From positions 1 to 64,000 of the forward strand of contig NZ_JAFKHE010000012.1 in the NCBI RefSeq assembly GCF_017307495.1: 64,000 nt of DNA. Direction: 5' to 3'. Below are positions 1 through 9,187 of the stretch, piece by piece; the stretch's first letter is position 1; each line of letters starts with the position of its first letter. The position numbers were made by a program, and so were the translations under genes. This DNA is from Devosia sp. Its GTDB lineage: Bacteria > Pseudomonadota > Alphaproteobacteria > Rhizobiales > Devosiaceae. Below the pieces are notes generated by a model that searched no databases, had not been told where the DNA came from, and worked only from the letters and a program-made list of their open reading frames with translations.

Positions 1-1
1 C

Positions 2-91
2 CGCTTCAAGAACAGCTCCGCTCACGATCCCAAAACCACGAAGGAGAAAGCCAGAACCTTGACCATCAAACCCGACCCGAAACATACCTAG
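2..91 (+). CDS. C-terminal fragment of an unidentified ORF at window edge
   Basis: An open frame enters from the left edge and ends at TAG after 29 residues. The tail is basic and hydrophilic, with no domain visible. It ends five bases before two tandem repeats that look like the terminus of an IS21-type element, so it is probably the tail of the last gene of that element, but the fragment is too short to identify. Confidence 0.35.
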   Translation, partial: RFKNSSAHDPKTTKEKARTLTIKPDPKHT

Positions 92-95
92 AGGC

Positions 96-141
96 GGGTC
101 ACTTCTCGGTGGAAATCCCGGGTCAGTTCTCGGCGGAAATC
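96..141. mobile_element. IS21-like element end, two tandem 22-bp terminal repeats
   Basis: Two 22-bp copies of a GGGTCAnTTCTCGGnGGAAATC sequence lie at 96-117 and 120-141 with a 24-bp period, differing at two positions. Repeated GGGTCA-TTCTCGG-GGAAAT blocks are familiar from the ends of IS21-family elements. Only this end is inside the window. The family call is from memory of the motif, not from a search. Confidence 0.5.
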
Positions 142-186
142 AACACTCAGGTAGCCAACTTGCCCCGAGGCATGCCGCTGCCGAGC

Positions 187-1443
187 CTAGGCGAAGCTTA
201 CCAGCCCCTGCGCATCAAACCCGTAGACGTCGTCGCGGAAGCTGACGGTGCCCTGCCGGTTGGCCCAGGCTGTGATGTAGGTGGTATGAATGGGCACCTG
301 CACCTTCAGAGCGATGTTGTCCTGGGTCCCGCTGGCGAATGCCGACTGAACCGCATTGAGGTCCCAGCCGCCATTGTCGCGAAGGAGCCAGCTGATGAGC
401 GTCTCGACCTGTTCGACGCGAACACAACCTGAGGAATAGAACCGGGCGTTTTCGCTGAACAGCGACTGTTGCGGGGTATCGTGCAGGTAGACGTCGTACT
501 TGTTGTAGAAGTCGATCTTGCAGCGGCCGAGCGAGTTTTCGGGGCCTGGGTCCTGGCGGAAGGTATATTGCACTGCCTCATCGGTGGACCAGTTGATATC
601 GGCGGGCGCTCGTTCGTTACCTTTGCCGTCGAAAATGCGGATGCGGAACTTGGTGAGGTACTCCGGATCCTCGTTCATGTACCGGATCAGGTCCTTCTGG
701 ATGATGCTCTTGGGCACTGTCCAGTAGGGGTTGAACTTCACCTGATGGATTTTGGAGTTGAGGATAGGCGTGGCACGATCGACCTTTCCCACGACCGCTG
801 TGTGGCGCTGCACCACCTGCGCACCTTCGACCGCCTCAATATTCGCCGCGGGTATGTTGACGGCGACGTAGCGGTCGGTGAGGGCCGAGGCCCAGTAGTC
901 GACGCGCTGAGCATTCAGGCGAAGTTGACTGAGCCGATAATCGGCCGGGACGGAGAGTGCATAGAACGTCGCTTCGTCGACCTGGCCGTTGATGACCAGT
1001 CCGTGGCGCGCCTGGAACAAGCGCACAGCGGCATCGAGCTTCTCGTCAAACTCGTCGTCGACACGCTTCTCCAGCGGCATGTCGCCGTTGATCATCAGGC
1101 GGCGCTTCAGCAGCGCGGCAGCGCGGCGGGATTGACCGAGCTTCAGCCCGAAGGTTTCGCGCGTCGGCGCTTCCCAGCTGCCGTTGGCGGCGATGAACGC
1201 CTCGTAGTTCTGGATGGCGAGCTGCAGGTTGTACGAGGTGTCGTAGCTCAGGATCGGCTCGATCGTATCTACCAGGCTCTTTGCTGTCGCTGTGTTGCCG
1301 TCGGTGTCAACGCCCTTGGCACTGTCGTCACGCTTGAACAACTGGGCCTGCGCGGGAAATGGCAGGCAAAGCGATAGGGCGGTGGCACCACCGAGGAAGC
1401 GCCTGCGTGAGACCGCATGGGGGCGACTAGACTTCTGAACCAT
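187..1443 (-). CDS. L,D-transpeptidase (YcbB-like) with Tat signal
   Basis: Periplasmic L,D-transpeptidase that would form 3-3 peptidoglycan crosslinks or attach proteins to peptidoglycan. The 418-residue product starts with a twin-arginine signal (RRRFLGG at residues 13-19, then a hydrophobic stretch ending AQA). A peptidoglycan-binding-like helical segment lies around residues 110-165. A YkuD domain follows, with the catalytic motif SSGCVRVEQ near residue 340, which contains the nucleophilic Cys and the conserved Arg. It is the first of three transpeptidases in 6.5 kb and is separated by 217 bp from the next. The Tat signal is less usual than Sec for this family. Confidence 0.87.
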   Translation of the reverse strand: MVQKSSRPHAVSRRRFLGGATALSLCLPFPAQAQLFKRDDSAKGVDTDGNTATAKSLVDTIEPILSYDTSYNLQLAIQNYEAFIAANGSWEAPTRETFGLKLGQSRRAAALLKRRLMINGDMPLEKRVDDEFDEKLDAAVRLFQARHGLVINGQVDEATFYALSVPADYRLSQLRLNAQRVDYWASALTDRYVAVNIPAANIEAVEGAQVVQRHTAVVGKVDRATPILNSKIHQVKFNPYWTVPKSIIQKDLIRYMNEDPEYLTKFRIRIFDGKGNERAPADINWSTDEAVQYTFRQDPGPENSLGRCKIDFYNKYDVYLHDTPQQSLFSENARFYSSGCVRVEQVETLISWLLRDNGGWDLNAVQSAFASGTQDNIALKVQVPIHTTYITAWANRQGTVSFRDDVYGFDAQGLVSFA

Positions 1444-1660
1444 TCTGGATCGATCCTTTCGTGGCTGCTCAAACCTATTTGATTGGCCTCACGGGTTATG
1501 CCGCGACACCATCCACCTAGCAGTGAGGTGGCACGGTGTCGTTTAGAAGTATGAGCTTGGCGGGCTTGGGCACGGCTGCTGCTATGGCCGGTCTTTATGG
1601 CGTGGTCGTGCTGCTCCTCGCCAACCACATATGCTGATCGCAGCCGATCAAGGACGCACC

Positions 1661-3268
1661 TCATAGGCCACCTCCGTCTTTCAGTGCCGCTGCAATTCGG
1701 CTGTCGTGTCCATAGACGTCGGCGAAGGAGCGAAGACTGCCGTCTTCGTCAGCTCGCACCGTGAAATAGGTGAGGTATACCGGCACCTTCACCTCCATGT
1801 TGAACCACCGCTCACGGGAGCCAAACGACTCAACCAAGTCATCTCGCCCAAAACTTGGCTCGTTGGCGAGCAAGGCGTCGGCGAACTCGAACGGGTTCTC
1901 TACCCGCACACAGCCGTGACTGTAGGCCCGCACATCTCGTCCGAAGAGCGACTTCTCGGGCGTATCGTGCAGATAGACGTCGTGCTTGTTGGGAAAGAGA
2001 AATTTCACCTGTCCCAGCGCGTTCAGCGAGCCCGGTTTCTGGCGGACGCTGAAGGGAAAGGTGCCTGGCGCCACGCTCGACCAGTCAACCGACCATGGAT
2101 CGATGACGCTGCCGGCGTTGAGCAACTCGAACTCGCGACGCGCCAGATAGCCTGGATGGCGTCGGACCTGCGGCCCAATCTCATTTCGGGCAATGGACAC
2201 CGGTACATTCCAGTAAGGGTTCACCACCACATGGCGAATCTGGTCATAAAAAATCGGCGTTTGGTTGGCCGGTGTACCGATAACGACCCGGGTCTCGTGA
2301 ACGATCTCGCCTTCGCGACGTATCCATAGGCGAAACTCCGGAATGTTCACTTCGACGCGGTAGTCGCCTCGTTGGCGTGGTAGCCAGCGCCACTTCTCGA
2401 TATTGACCAGCAATTGCTCTCGCGTGATCTGCCCGCTTCGATTCAGCGCCTCCCGCGTGACCTCGCCGACGACGCCGTCGGCCACCAAACCCATGCGCGA
2501 CTGGAATGCCTCGACCGCGCTTACGAGAGCATCATCGTAGATCGCGCCATCGGCTGCCCCAACCTCAGAGACGCCGAGGCGCTGGCGGATATGAGGCACC
2601 CGATCGTCGTTCGCGCCCGGCTTGATGCTGGGGCCGTCCTCTATTTCTGGGAACGCGTCGGTCTCGTCAAAATCGCGGAGAGCCAATAGCAACGCGCGAA
2701 ACTCCGGATCGTCAGGCGCGAGGCCTGCAAGGAGCTTTGCCGGCTCATCGCTGGTAGCCAGTTGGTCCAGCAGTGCCGGAATGTCCGGTTTCAATCGAGC
2801 CATATCTAGGTTTGGCGAGATACTCCGCGGCTCTACACGCCCCCCATAATTCTCCATTCCAAACTGTAACGCGGCAGCTGTGGTGGCCAGCTCAGCCTTC
2901 GCGGCGTCCGCCAAGGTCGTCGGCGCTAGCGGCGTGAACGTGTAGGCACCGGCATCAAGACCCCAGTCGCCAGCATCACGGAACAGAGCGAACAATTCGC
3001 TGGTCCGGTCAACAAAGTTCCAACCGTCCCCTGCGGCGGACAGCCAAACTGGCTCAAATCCTCGGGCACCATAGAAATAGTAGAGGTCGAGTGCATTGAC
3101 CGAACCTGCGTCGCGAGCGCTGCGGAGCTGGGCCTTCAACTCTCTGGCGATCTCGGTTTTTGCCGGCGCAATCACGATGCGTGGAGCAGCAGACGGTGCG
3201 TCCGCACTCTGGCCAAATGCGATGCCATTAAACAGAACAAGTAGGGAGAGCGTCAGGAGCAAACGCAT
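1661..3268 (-). CDS. L,D-transpeptidase, YcbB/LdtD-like
   Basis: Second L,D-transpeptidase, 535 residues, with a Sec signal peptide (residues 1-19). A peptidoglycan-binding domain at about 225-275 contains the usual VSAVEAFQSRMGL-type helix. The YkuD domain has the active-site motif YSHGCVRVEN near residue 448. Length and domain order fit the YcbB/LdtD class, which makes 3-3 crosslinks. Its start codon overlaps the stop of the upstream M23 endopeptidase gene (ATGA type), so the two are translationally coupled and probably work together in cutting and re-crosslinking the wall. Confidence 0.9.
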   Translation of the reverse strand: MRLLLTLSLLVLFNGIAFGQSADAPSAAPRIVIAPAKTEIARELKAQLRSARDAGSVNALDLYYFYGARGFEPVWLSAAGDGWNFVDRTSELFALFRDAGDWGLDAGAYTFTPLAPTTLADAAKAELATTAAALQFGMENYGGRVEPRSISPNLDMARLKPDIPALLDQLATSDEPAKLLAGLAPDDPEFRALLLALRDFDETDAFPEIEDGPSIKPGANDDRVPHIRQRLGVSEVGAADGAIYDDALVSAVEAFQSRMGLVADGVVGEVTREALNRSGQITREQLLVNIEKWRWLPRQRGDYRVEVNIPEFRLWIRREGEIVHETRVVIGTPANQTPIFYDQIRHVVVNPYWNVPVSIARNEIGPQVRRHPGYLARREFELLNAGSVIDPWSVDWSSVAPGTFPFSVRQKPGSLNALGQVKFLFPNKHDVYLHDTPEKSLFGRDVRAYSHGCVRVENPFEFADALLANEPSFGRDDLVESFGSRERWFNMEVKVPVYLTYFTVRADEDGSLRSFADVYGHDSRIAAALKDGGGL

Positions 3269-5223
3269 CAGCTGTCGTCCCCCGGTGCGCGGTCCATCAG
3301 TGATCGAACCTGATCGGTCGCCTGCAGGAAAGGCTCCTGGTACTGCGCTGAAAGCTCCTTGTCGCGGGGCAGCTTAACGCTGAGCGGGTCGACCGTGCGG
3401 CCATTGATCCTGATCTCATAGTGAAGATGATTGCCCGTCGAGTTGCCGGTTGAGCCGACGTAGCCAATCAACTGTCCCTGCTTAACGCGCATACCGGGCT
3501 TCAAGCCCTCGGCGATGCGGCTCATGTGGGCGTAGCCAGTCTGATAGCCGTTTACGTGGTCCAACTCGACGTAGCGCCCGTAGCCAGAAACCCATTGCGC
3601 ACGTCGCACGGTGCCGTCGCCGCTCGCATACACAGGGGTGCCTAGAGGCGCAGCCAGGTCCACCCCGCTGTGAAGTCGCCGGCTCTTGAAGATCGGATGG
3701 ATGCGGTAGCCATAACGGCTCGCCAGACGACCGCCACCCTGCAGCGGGCGACGTGTGAGGAACCGCTTCCCAGTTTCGCCATCGGGACTATAGAAGTCGA
3801 CCGTCCCATCAGGAGTGCGGAACCTGAAAAGCTCCCGCGTCGTCCCACCTGTCGTAAGCGCCGCGAACAGCAATTCGGCTTGTCCGGTTGGCGGCTTGGT
3901 GGTGAGAAGCTTGAGGCCATCGCCCGGCCGAACCTTCTGAGTCAGATCCAGCTCGTAGGCGAACATTGCCACGATCTGTGAGGTTGTCTGATCGTCGATG
4001 TCGTACTTGCGCGCTGTTTCCCAGATCGAGCGATAGAGGCTCGGGAGTGCGTTGACATCCACCGCTTCGATGTCTTCGTCGGGAAACTCAATGGCCCCAG
4101 GCTCAAGTCCGATGACGTAGCCGCCGCGATCTGTCATCGCGGCGGTCGCCGCGTGCTTGATTTCCTGGGTCTTGGGGTCGTGGACGTAGATGCTGAGGCG
4201 GTAGGGAATAGGTACCGCCGAGGTTCGTGACGGACCCATCAGAATACGAAGCTTGGCGCCGGCAGGAAGCGACAGCGACGGCAGGACGTTACGGAGGGTG
4301 GTCGCTACCGACTGGTAAGACTGCTCCGTAAACCCATTCTTGAGCAGGAGAGCCTGCAGCGCACCCTCCTGCGGGAGCGTGACAATTCGCTCGCTCCGAC
4401 CGCCTCGCTCCCCTTCCGGCAGGGTCTTGCTCACTACCGTGACATTCTCGGCGATACCGAGGGTGCCCGCGGTCGTGGGCGCGTAAGCTAGCGCTACCTC
4501 CGGTGTAGTCGAAGCGGGGCTGCTAGCCGGCCCCTCTACAAACGAGTCCTGTAAAGCCAACTTGGCAAACTCTCCCGCCTGCCTGTCCGAGATGACAGCA
4601 ACCGGCGCAGCGACCGGCAGCGGGCTTATTGCGATAACAACCTCGCCATCAACGTTGGCTGCATAAATTTCCGGCGTGGGCGCCTCCCCATCCTGCGGTG
4701 CGGCACTTGTCGCAATTGCCGATGGATCAAAGGCTGGAACGTCTGCGGTGAGCGGCGTTTCCGCAGTCGCCAGTGTGACATCTGCACGGGTGAATGCCTG
4801 GCTTCGTATCACCGTCCGGCCATCGACCATGGTCCGAATGGAGGCTTGCACGACCTCAAGGTCGGATCGCGTCTCGGTCCGAGGACGGATCCGATCGGTC
4901 TTGCCTGCATCGGCGAGCGCCGTGACGGACTCGGCGCGGCCAAAAGACAGCGCCTGCGATGCGGTGGAGAAGCTCTCCTTGCCGTCGAAGGCAACGTAGA
5001 GGGCAGCCCCCATCAGCATCACCGATGTTATGCCGGTCATGACGGTACCGGCGAGCCAGGCGATGCTTAGCTCGCGACCGCGCGGATGCTCTCCGTCCAA
5101 AGTTTGGAGCGAGAGTGGCGGCGCGTCCTCGTAGCCAACCTCATCGAGTCGTCGATGCCTGTTGGTGTGTAGACGGATCGAGCCGTGCCGCTGCCGGTCA
5201 GGCGACGTATCCCAATGTTTCAT
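3268..5223 (-). CDS. M23 family murein endopeptidase, membrane anchored
   Basis: Zinc D,D-endopeptidase of the LytM/MepM type that cuts peptidoglycan crosslinks. The 651-residue protein has one N-terminal membrane segment (about residues 55-80), a long low-complexity periplasmic linker, and a C-terminal M23 domain (about 505-615) with both metal-site motifs: HSGVDLAAPLG and NHLHYEIRING. The middle region resembles the OapA/LysM-like part of MepM proteins. It is the first gene of a two-gene unit with the downstream L,D-transpeptidase (overlapping stop and start). Confidence 0.88.
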   Translation of the reverse strand: MKHWDTSPDRQRHGSIRLHTNRHRRLDEVGYEDAPPLSLQTLDGEHPRGRELSIAWLAGTVMTGITSVMLMGAALYVAFDGKESFSTASQALSFGRAESVTALADAGKTDRIRPRTETRSDLEVVQASIRTMVDGRTVIRSQAFTRADVTLATAETPLTADVPAFDPSAIATSAAPQDGEAPTPEIYAANVDGEVVIAISPLPVAAPVAVISDRQAGEFAKLALQDSFVEGPASSPASTTPEVALAYAPTTAGTLGIAENVTVVSKTLPEGERGGRSERIVTLPQEGALQALLLKNGFTEQSYQSVATTLRNVLPSLSLPAGAKLRILMGPSRTSAVPIPYRLSIYVHDPKTQEIKHAATAAMTDRGGYVIGLEPGAIEFPDEDIEAVDVNALPSLYRSIWETARKYDIDDQTTSQIVAMFAYELDLTQKVRPGDGLKLLTTKPPTGQAELLFAALTTGGTTRELFRFRTPDGTVDFYSPDGETGKRFLTRRPLQGGGRLASRYGYRIHPIFKSRRLHSGVDLAAPLGTPVYASGDGTVRRAQWVSGYGRYVELDHVNGYQTGYAHMSRIAEGLKPGMRVKQGQLIGYVGSTGNSTGNHLHYEIRINGRTVDPLSVKLPRDKELSAQYQEPFLQATDQVRSLMDRAPGDDS

Positions 5224-5341
5224 GCCTCATAGTCCGCTAGACGCCCGGATAGGGCGACAGGTCACCAGCCAACACGGGTGTGCGAAGCAAGCTCCACCAC
5301 CGGTACGGCGCGGCGGAGCGATTCGCATCGCTCCCCGCGGA

Positions 5342-5665
5342 CTAGCCGATCGGAGGCGTGAGAAGCGGCTTTGGGCGCGTTCCGGTGTGCAGAGTCGGAC
5401 GGAACGGGCGGAGAAAAGCGGATGTTTCCTGCTGCTCGCCTGTTGCAGCAATCGTCAGGTGGTCAGACGATGCGTTGCAAGCCTGGCCACAAAGCCTGAC
5501 CCGGTGCGAGCCGCAGTCCGAGCAGGGCAGTTCAGTTATCACATTGGCCGCGTGCACCGAGCCTTCGTCGACCACGACGACAGAATGCCCGGCGACGGCA
5601 TAGCTGACCGAGGCCATGCACAGGGCCATCAGCAAACATGCAACAACGCGGAGCAGATGAGTCAT
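5342..5665 (-). CDS. small secreted Cys-containing protein, function unknown
   Basis: The chosen ATG at 5663-5665 gives 107 residues beginning with a clear signal peptide (MTHLLRVVACLLMALCMASV). Upstream in-frame codons would add an unlikely hydrophilic prefix. The mature part contains a CSDCG motif and two further Cys (RLCGQACNAS), suggesting disulphides or metal binding. It lies between the M23 gene and another L,D-transpeptidase on the same strand. I do not recognise the family. Confidence 0.55.
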   Translation of the reverse strand: MTHLLRVVACLLMALCMASVSYAVAGHSVVVVDEGSVHAANVITELPCSDCGSHRVRLCGQACNASSDHLTIAATGEQQETSAFLRPFRPTLHTGTRPKPLLTPPIG

Positions 5666-5739
5666 CCGTCGAAAGTCTGCCAAGGCCGTACAAACCGCAA
5701 GCGCGGCACATCGTCTCTGGCTCAAAAGTTCGTCATAAA

Positions 5740-6525
5740 TCAGGCCTGATCACCGCCCGGCGGGCATGCCGCAAGAGGGTCGTCTGGCACCCGCGACGGG
5801 TCAACGTTGAACGCGTACTTGCCGCCGCACACTTCGACATCCGGAGGCCGTCTTGTGCGAGCCAGCACGTCATAACCTTCTTTCAGGTTGCGCCAGAACT
5901 CTATGTTGGGGTCGTTCGCGAAGCGGGCAATGTTCTCGTCCGTCATACGGAACGGATATAGCTCGAGCTTGAAGTTAGGGTTCCCGCCCGCAAAACTTTC
6001 GCGCGCCAGGGCGTAAATCTCCTTCATCTGCTCATCGGTCATGGCATAGCAACCCACCGATTTGCAGGCGCCGTGGACCATCAGGTTCGTCCCTGTGCGG
6101 CCGTAGGCTCGATCGTACTTGTTGGGAAAGCCCGTGTTGAACGACAGGTAGTAGCCCGACTGGGGGTTCATCATCCCTGGCGTTACGTTGTAGAAGCCCT
6201 CAGGCGACTGGTAGTCGCCTTCCTTGATCTTCGGTCCAAGCGCTCCAGACCACTTGCAGATCGAGTAGGTCTTAAACAGGCGGTACTCGCCCGCCGTGTT
6301 CGGCTTCCAGACCTCCAGCTCAGAGCTTTCCTTGAAGATCCTGACCAGCATGGGTGAGGCAGCCGTAGCCCCGAGCGAGGCGAGCGCCTGCGTGGTCCGC
6401 GCCGACAATGGCTGTTTGTCCTTGGGAATTCCCAGCGAGGAACATCCCTGAAGGAGGAGTGCGGCGACAAGGAAGCAAACGAAGTGCAGGCGAAGGCTGA
6501 GTAACATCTGAGGTACACCATCCAA
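5740..6525 (-). CDS. YafK-type L,D-transpeptidase lipoprotein
   Basis: Third L,D-transpeptidase-fold protein in this cluster. The N-terminus has a lipobox (LLLQGCSS), so it is probably an outer-membrane-anchored lipoprotein. The catalytic motif is of the YafK/DpaA type: HGACKSVGCYAMTDEQM. In E. coli that family releases Braun lipoprotein from peptidoglycan. Length is 261 residues from the first ATG; a second ATG six codons downstream (6505-6507) also precedes the signal, and neither has a strong ribosome-binding site. Confidence 0.82.
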   Translation of the reverse strand: MDGVPQMLLSLRLHFVCFLVAALLLQGCSSLGIPKDKQPLSARTTQALASLGATAASPMLVRIFKESSELEVWKPNTAGEYRLFKTYSICKWSGALGPKIKEGDYQSPEGFYNVTPGMMNPQSGYYLSFNTGFPNKYDRAYGRTGTNLMVHGACKSVGCYAMTDEQMKEIYALARESFAGGNPNFKLELYPFRMTDENIARFANDPNIEFWRNLKEGYDVLARTRRPPDVEVCGGKYAFNVDPSRVPDDPLAACPPGGDQA

Positions 6526-6650
6526 ACCGCCAGGGTAGTCAGTGTCTGTTAACGACGTATTGGCGGTTCGCGCGCTGGTCGCGTTGGGTCGAGTTCGCCG
6601 CCGCCCTCGATCAAAACGCCTTGTTAACGCGAACTCACTATCTGTTAAGC

Positions 6651-6986
6651 ATGTCGCCCCTCACCCGATATGTTGGTCAGATGCTGTTCGCGGTGCTCGC
6701 CGCGATCGGATTGCTGATGGGCAGCGCGGCGGCCGCTGCCCACGCGTCCGCTCCCGCCGAGGTCATGATCGTCGCTGATCTTCCTGCGCTCGACACACAG
6801 CAGGATCTCGGACCTGCTGCAGTTCATCATGCGCTCGATCACGCGCAAGCGGTGGGCTCATTCCCTGGCGCCATGCGACAGCTGCCGATCGCAATCGCGG
6901 CAACCTGGGAACGGCCCGAGACCGCTGCAACGGTCCCGAGCGCCGGCGGAAGGCAGGAACGCCCCCCGATGGCGGAGCGCGGCTGA
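6651..6986 (+). CDS. small secreted protein, function unknown
   Basis: The ATG at 6651 gives about 111 residues with a signal peptide (QMLFAVLAAIGLLMGSAAAAAH). The mature part is Ala- and His-containing with no recognised domain, and the C-terminus is rich in Arg, Pro and Glu. It is divergent from the transpeptidase gene and precedes motA on the same strand by 122 bp. A longer start at TTG 6621 is possible. Moderately likely to be real because of the signal peptide. Confidence 0.45.
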   Translation: MSPLTRYVGQMLFAVLAAIGLLMGSAAAAAHASAPAEVMIVADLPALDTQQDLGPAAVHHALDHAQAVGSFPGAMRQLPIAIAATWERPETAATVPSAGGRQERPPMAERG

Positions 6987-7078
6987 CGCTCGCATTTGCC
7001 CTCCGCAGGGCGATGTTCTCGACCTTCCTGACCTAGCCGGGTTTTCCACCTCTTCTCTAAGCGAGTTCCATTCGCTCG

Positions 7079-7095
7079 GTCGCTGTCGCAGCGAC
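7079..7095. promoter_or_regulatory. 7-bp inverted repeat in the motA leader
   Basis: GTCGCTG-TCG-CAGCGAC is a perfect 7-bp inverted repeat ending 13 bases before the motA start, just ahead of the AAAGG ribosome-binding site. It could be an operator or a small leader hairpin. Confidence 0.35.
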
Positions 7096-7108
7096 AGAAA
7101 GGCTCTAC

Positions 7109-7966
7109 ATGCGCCTCGTTCTTGGCGTCCTGATCATCCTCGCCTGTGTTTTCGGCGGCTATGTTGCAATGGGTGGCAAGCTGGACGTTCTCTTCCAACC
7201 CTTTGAAGCGGTCATTATCCTGGGCGCGGCAGCCGGCGCCTTTGTAATCGGAAACACCGGGCCGGTGCTGAAACGCGCGCTAACGGTCTTCGGCACCCTG
7301 TTCAAGGGACCGCGCTACAACAAGGCGGCCTATCTCGACCTGCTCGGTCTTCAGTACACGCTCTTTCGCCTGGTGCAGTCGAAGGGCGTTCTGGCTCTGG
7401 AAGAGCACGTTGAGAATCCGACGGCCTCGCCGATCTTCCAGGCCTTCCCCACATTCGCGAAGAACCATCACGCCGTCGAGTTCATGTGCGACTACCTCCG
7501 CATGATCACGCTCGGTACGCGCGTTCCTCATGAAATGGAGGCGCTGATGGATGAGGAGCTCGAAACTCATCACCAGGAGAACGAACGGCTTGTCAGCGCC
7601 ATCCAATCGCTGGCCGACGGGACTCCGGCTCTCGGGATCGTGGCCGCCGTCCTCGGTGTGATCAAGACCATGGGATCAATCAGCGAGCCGCCAGAGGTGC
7701 TCGGCCATATGATCGGCGGCGCTCTGGTTGGCACGTTTCTCGGCGTATTTGTCGCATATGGCTTCTTCGGCCCAATGGCGCAGTCTCTTCGCAACATCTT
7801 CGAGGCGGAATCGAAGTACTTCCTGTCGATGAAGGTGGGGCTGCTCGCGCATATCTCAGGCTACGCCCCTCCTATCGCCATCGAGTTTGCCCGCAAGGCG
7901 CTCATGTCGGAGGTGCGGCCGAGCTTTGCTGAAGTGGACGCCGCGACAGCCAACTTAGCTGCCTAG
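7109..7966 (+). CDS. motA: flagellar motor stator protein MotA
   Basis: Inner-membrane proton-channel subunit of the flagellar stator, which normally forms a MotA5MotB2 complex. The 285-residue product shows the MotA/TolQ/ExbB layout: two N-terminal membrane helices (about residues 5-55), a long cytoplasmic loop with the conserved EELETHHQE segment, and two C-terminal helices containing ADGTPALGIVAAVLGVIKTM. Length matches alphaproteobacterial MotA. The partner motB is not adjacent on either side, so this is a solitary copy here. Confidence 0.88.
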   Translation: MRLVLGVLIILACVFGGYVAMGGKLDVLFQPFEAVIILGAAAGAFVIGNTGPVLKRALTVFGTLFKGPRYNKAAYLDLLGLQYTLFRLVQSKGVLALEEHVENPTASPIFQAFPTFAKNHHAVEFMCDYLRMITLGTRVPHEMEALMDEELETHHQENERLVSAIQSLADGTPALGIVAAVLGVIKTMGSISEPPEVLGHMIGGALVGTFLGVFVAYGFFGPMAQSLRNIFEAESKYFLSMKVGLLAHISGYAPPIAIEFARKALMSEVRPSFAEVDAATANLAA

Positions 7967-8077
7967 ATCGCAGCGCTTGCCCTGGGTTGATCGCATTTTA
8001 CTTGCAGCAACCTTGCTTGAACGAAACCGACCAGCTCCGGCGCCACAGAGCAACGAGAACCGTGGTAGGCTCACCGA

Positions 8078-9139
8078 ATGTCTCACCATCGCGCCCATCT
8101 GTGGCCAGGCGTCCCGCTGGCCCTCGGCTCCGCCGTACTGTTCGGTACCTCCGCACCGCTGACTAAGTGGCTGGTCGACTCCGTCGATCCGTGGCTCCTG
8201 GCAGGGTTGCTCTACCTGGGTGCAGGGGTTGGCCTCGCGTTCGTACACGCTGGGCGACGGTTGATCGGGCTCTCTGACTCGGAAGCGCCTTTGCGGGGTT
8301 CCGACTTACCGTGGCTCGCAGCGGTTGTCGTGTTGGGCGGGATGCTCGGGCCGCTTCTCCTGGTCCTGGGACTTTCCCAAACAACGGCGTCTTCGGGGTC
8401 GCTGCTGCTGAACCTCGAAGGTTTCGCAACGATGGCGATCGCATGGATCGTGTTTCGCGAGAACGTCGATCGTCGTCTGCTTGCCGGGGCTGGCGCTATC
8501 CTGGCTGGAGCTCTGGTGCTGTCGTGGTCGGGAGAGGGCGTACGGCTTGACTTTGGAAGCGTACTGATCGCGGCGGCCTGTCTCAGTTGGGGTATCGATA
8601 ACAATCTTACGCGCAAGCTTGCTTCGGTCGATCCGGTGCAGATCGCAACGATCAAGGGCCTCGTTGCCGGCTCGACCAATCTGGTGTTGGCGTTGGCACT
8701 TGGTGCTGCCCCGCCCACACTTGGCCTTATTGCCGCCGGTGGGGTTGTTGGGTTCCTTGGCATCGGCGTCAGTCTGGTCATGTTCGTGCTCAGTCTGAGG
8801 CACTTGGGGGCCGCGCGCACCGGTGCGTACTTCTCGCTGGCACCGTTCATCGGCGCGGCGCTTGGGTTGCTCCTTTTTGGAGAACCGATGACCCCGCAGC
8901 TAATCGCTGCTGGGCTGTTGATGGCAATCGGGGTCTGGCTTCATCTCGCGGAACGTCATGAGCATCAGCACATCCACCAAGCGCTGGAACACGAGCACGC
9001 CCACGTTCACGATGAACATCACCAACACACTCACGGCGGCGATGTGACAGAACCGCATTCGCACTGGCACGCGCATGAGCCAATGCGGCACACCCACTCG
9101 CATTATCCCGACCTGCACCATCGGCATGGACACAGCTAA
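8078..9139 (+). CDS. EamA/DMT-family permease with His-rich C-terminal tail
   Basis: Drug/metabolite-transporter superfamily permease of 353 residues with about ten hydrophobic segments in two EamA halves (roughly 10-145 and 155-285). After the last helix comes a cytoplasmic tail of about 60 residues that is extremely His-rich (repeated HEH, HVH, HQH, HTH, HSH), the kind of sequence that binds Zn, Ni, Co or Cu. EamA proteins usually end soon after helix 10, so the tail is an addition. The mercuric reductase gene follows 48 bp downstream on the same strand, suggesting a metal-related pair. The substrate is unknown. Confidence 0.75.
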   Translation: MSHHRAHLWPGVPLALGSAVLFGTSAPLTKWLVDSVDPWLLAGLLYLGAGVGLAFVHAGRRLIGLSDSEAPLRGSDLPWLAAVVVLGGMLGPLLLVLGLSQTTASSGSLLLNLEGFATMAIAWIVFRENVDRRLLAGAGAILAGALVLSWSGEGVRLDFGSVLIAAACLSWGIDNNLTRKLASVDPVQIATIKGLVAGSTNLVLALALGAAPPTLGLIAAGGVVGFLGIGVSLVMFVLSLRHLGAARTGAYFSLAPFIGAALGLLLFGEPMTPQLIAAGLLMAIGVWLHLAERHEHQHIHQALEHEHAHVHDEHHQHTHGGDVTEPHSHWHAHEPMRHTHSHYPDLHHRHGHS

Positions 9140-9187
9140 TGGAGGGGAAGCGGGGCAGGGTAGGGTGACCGAGATCACAGGAGTCTT

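Noticed and set aside
1551..1637. 28-residue hydrophobic peptide MSLAGLGTAAAMAGLYGVVV... between transpeptidase genes
   Set aside because: Could be a small membrane peptide, but there is no SD and nothing else to support it.
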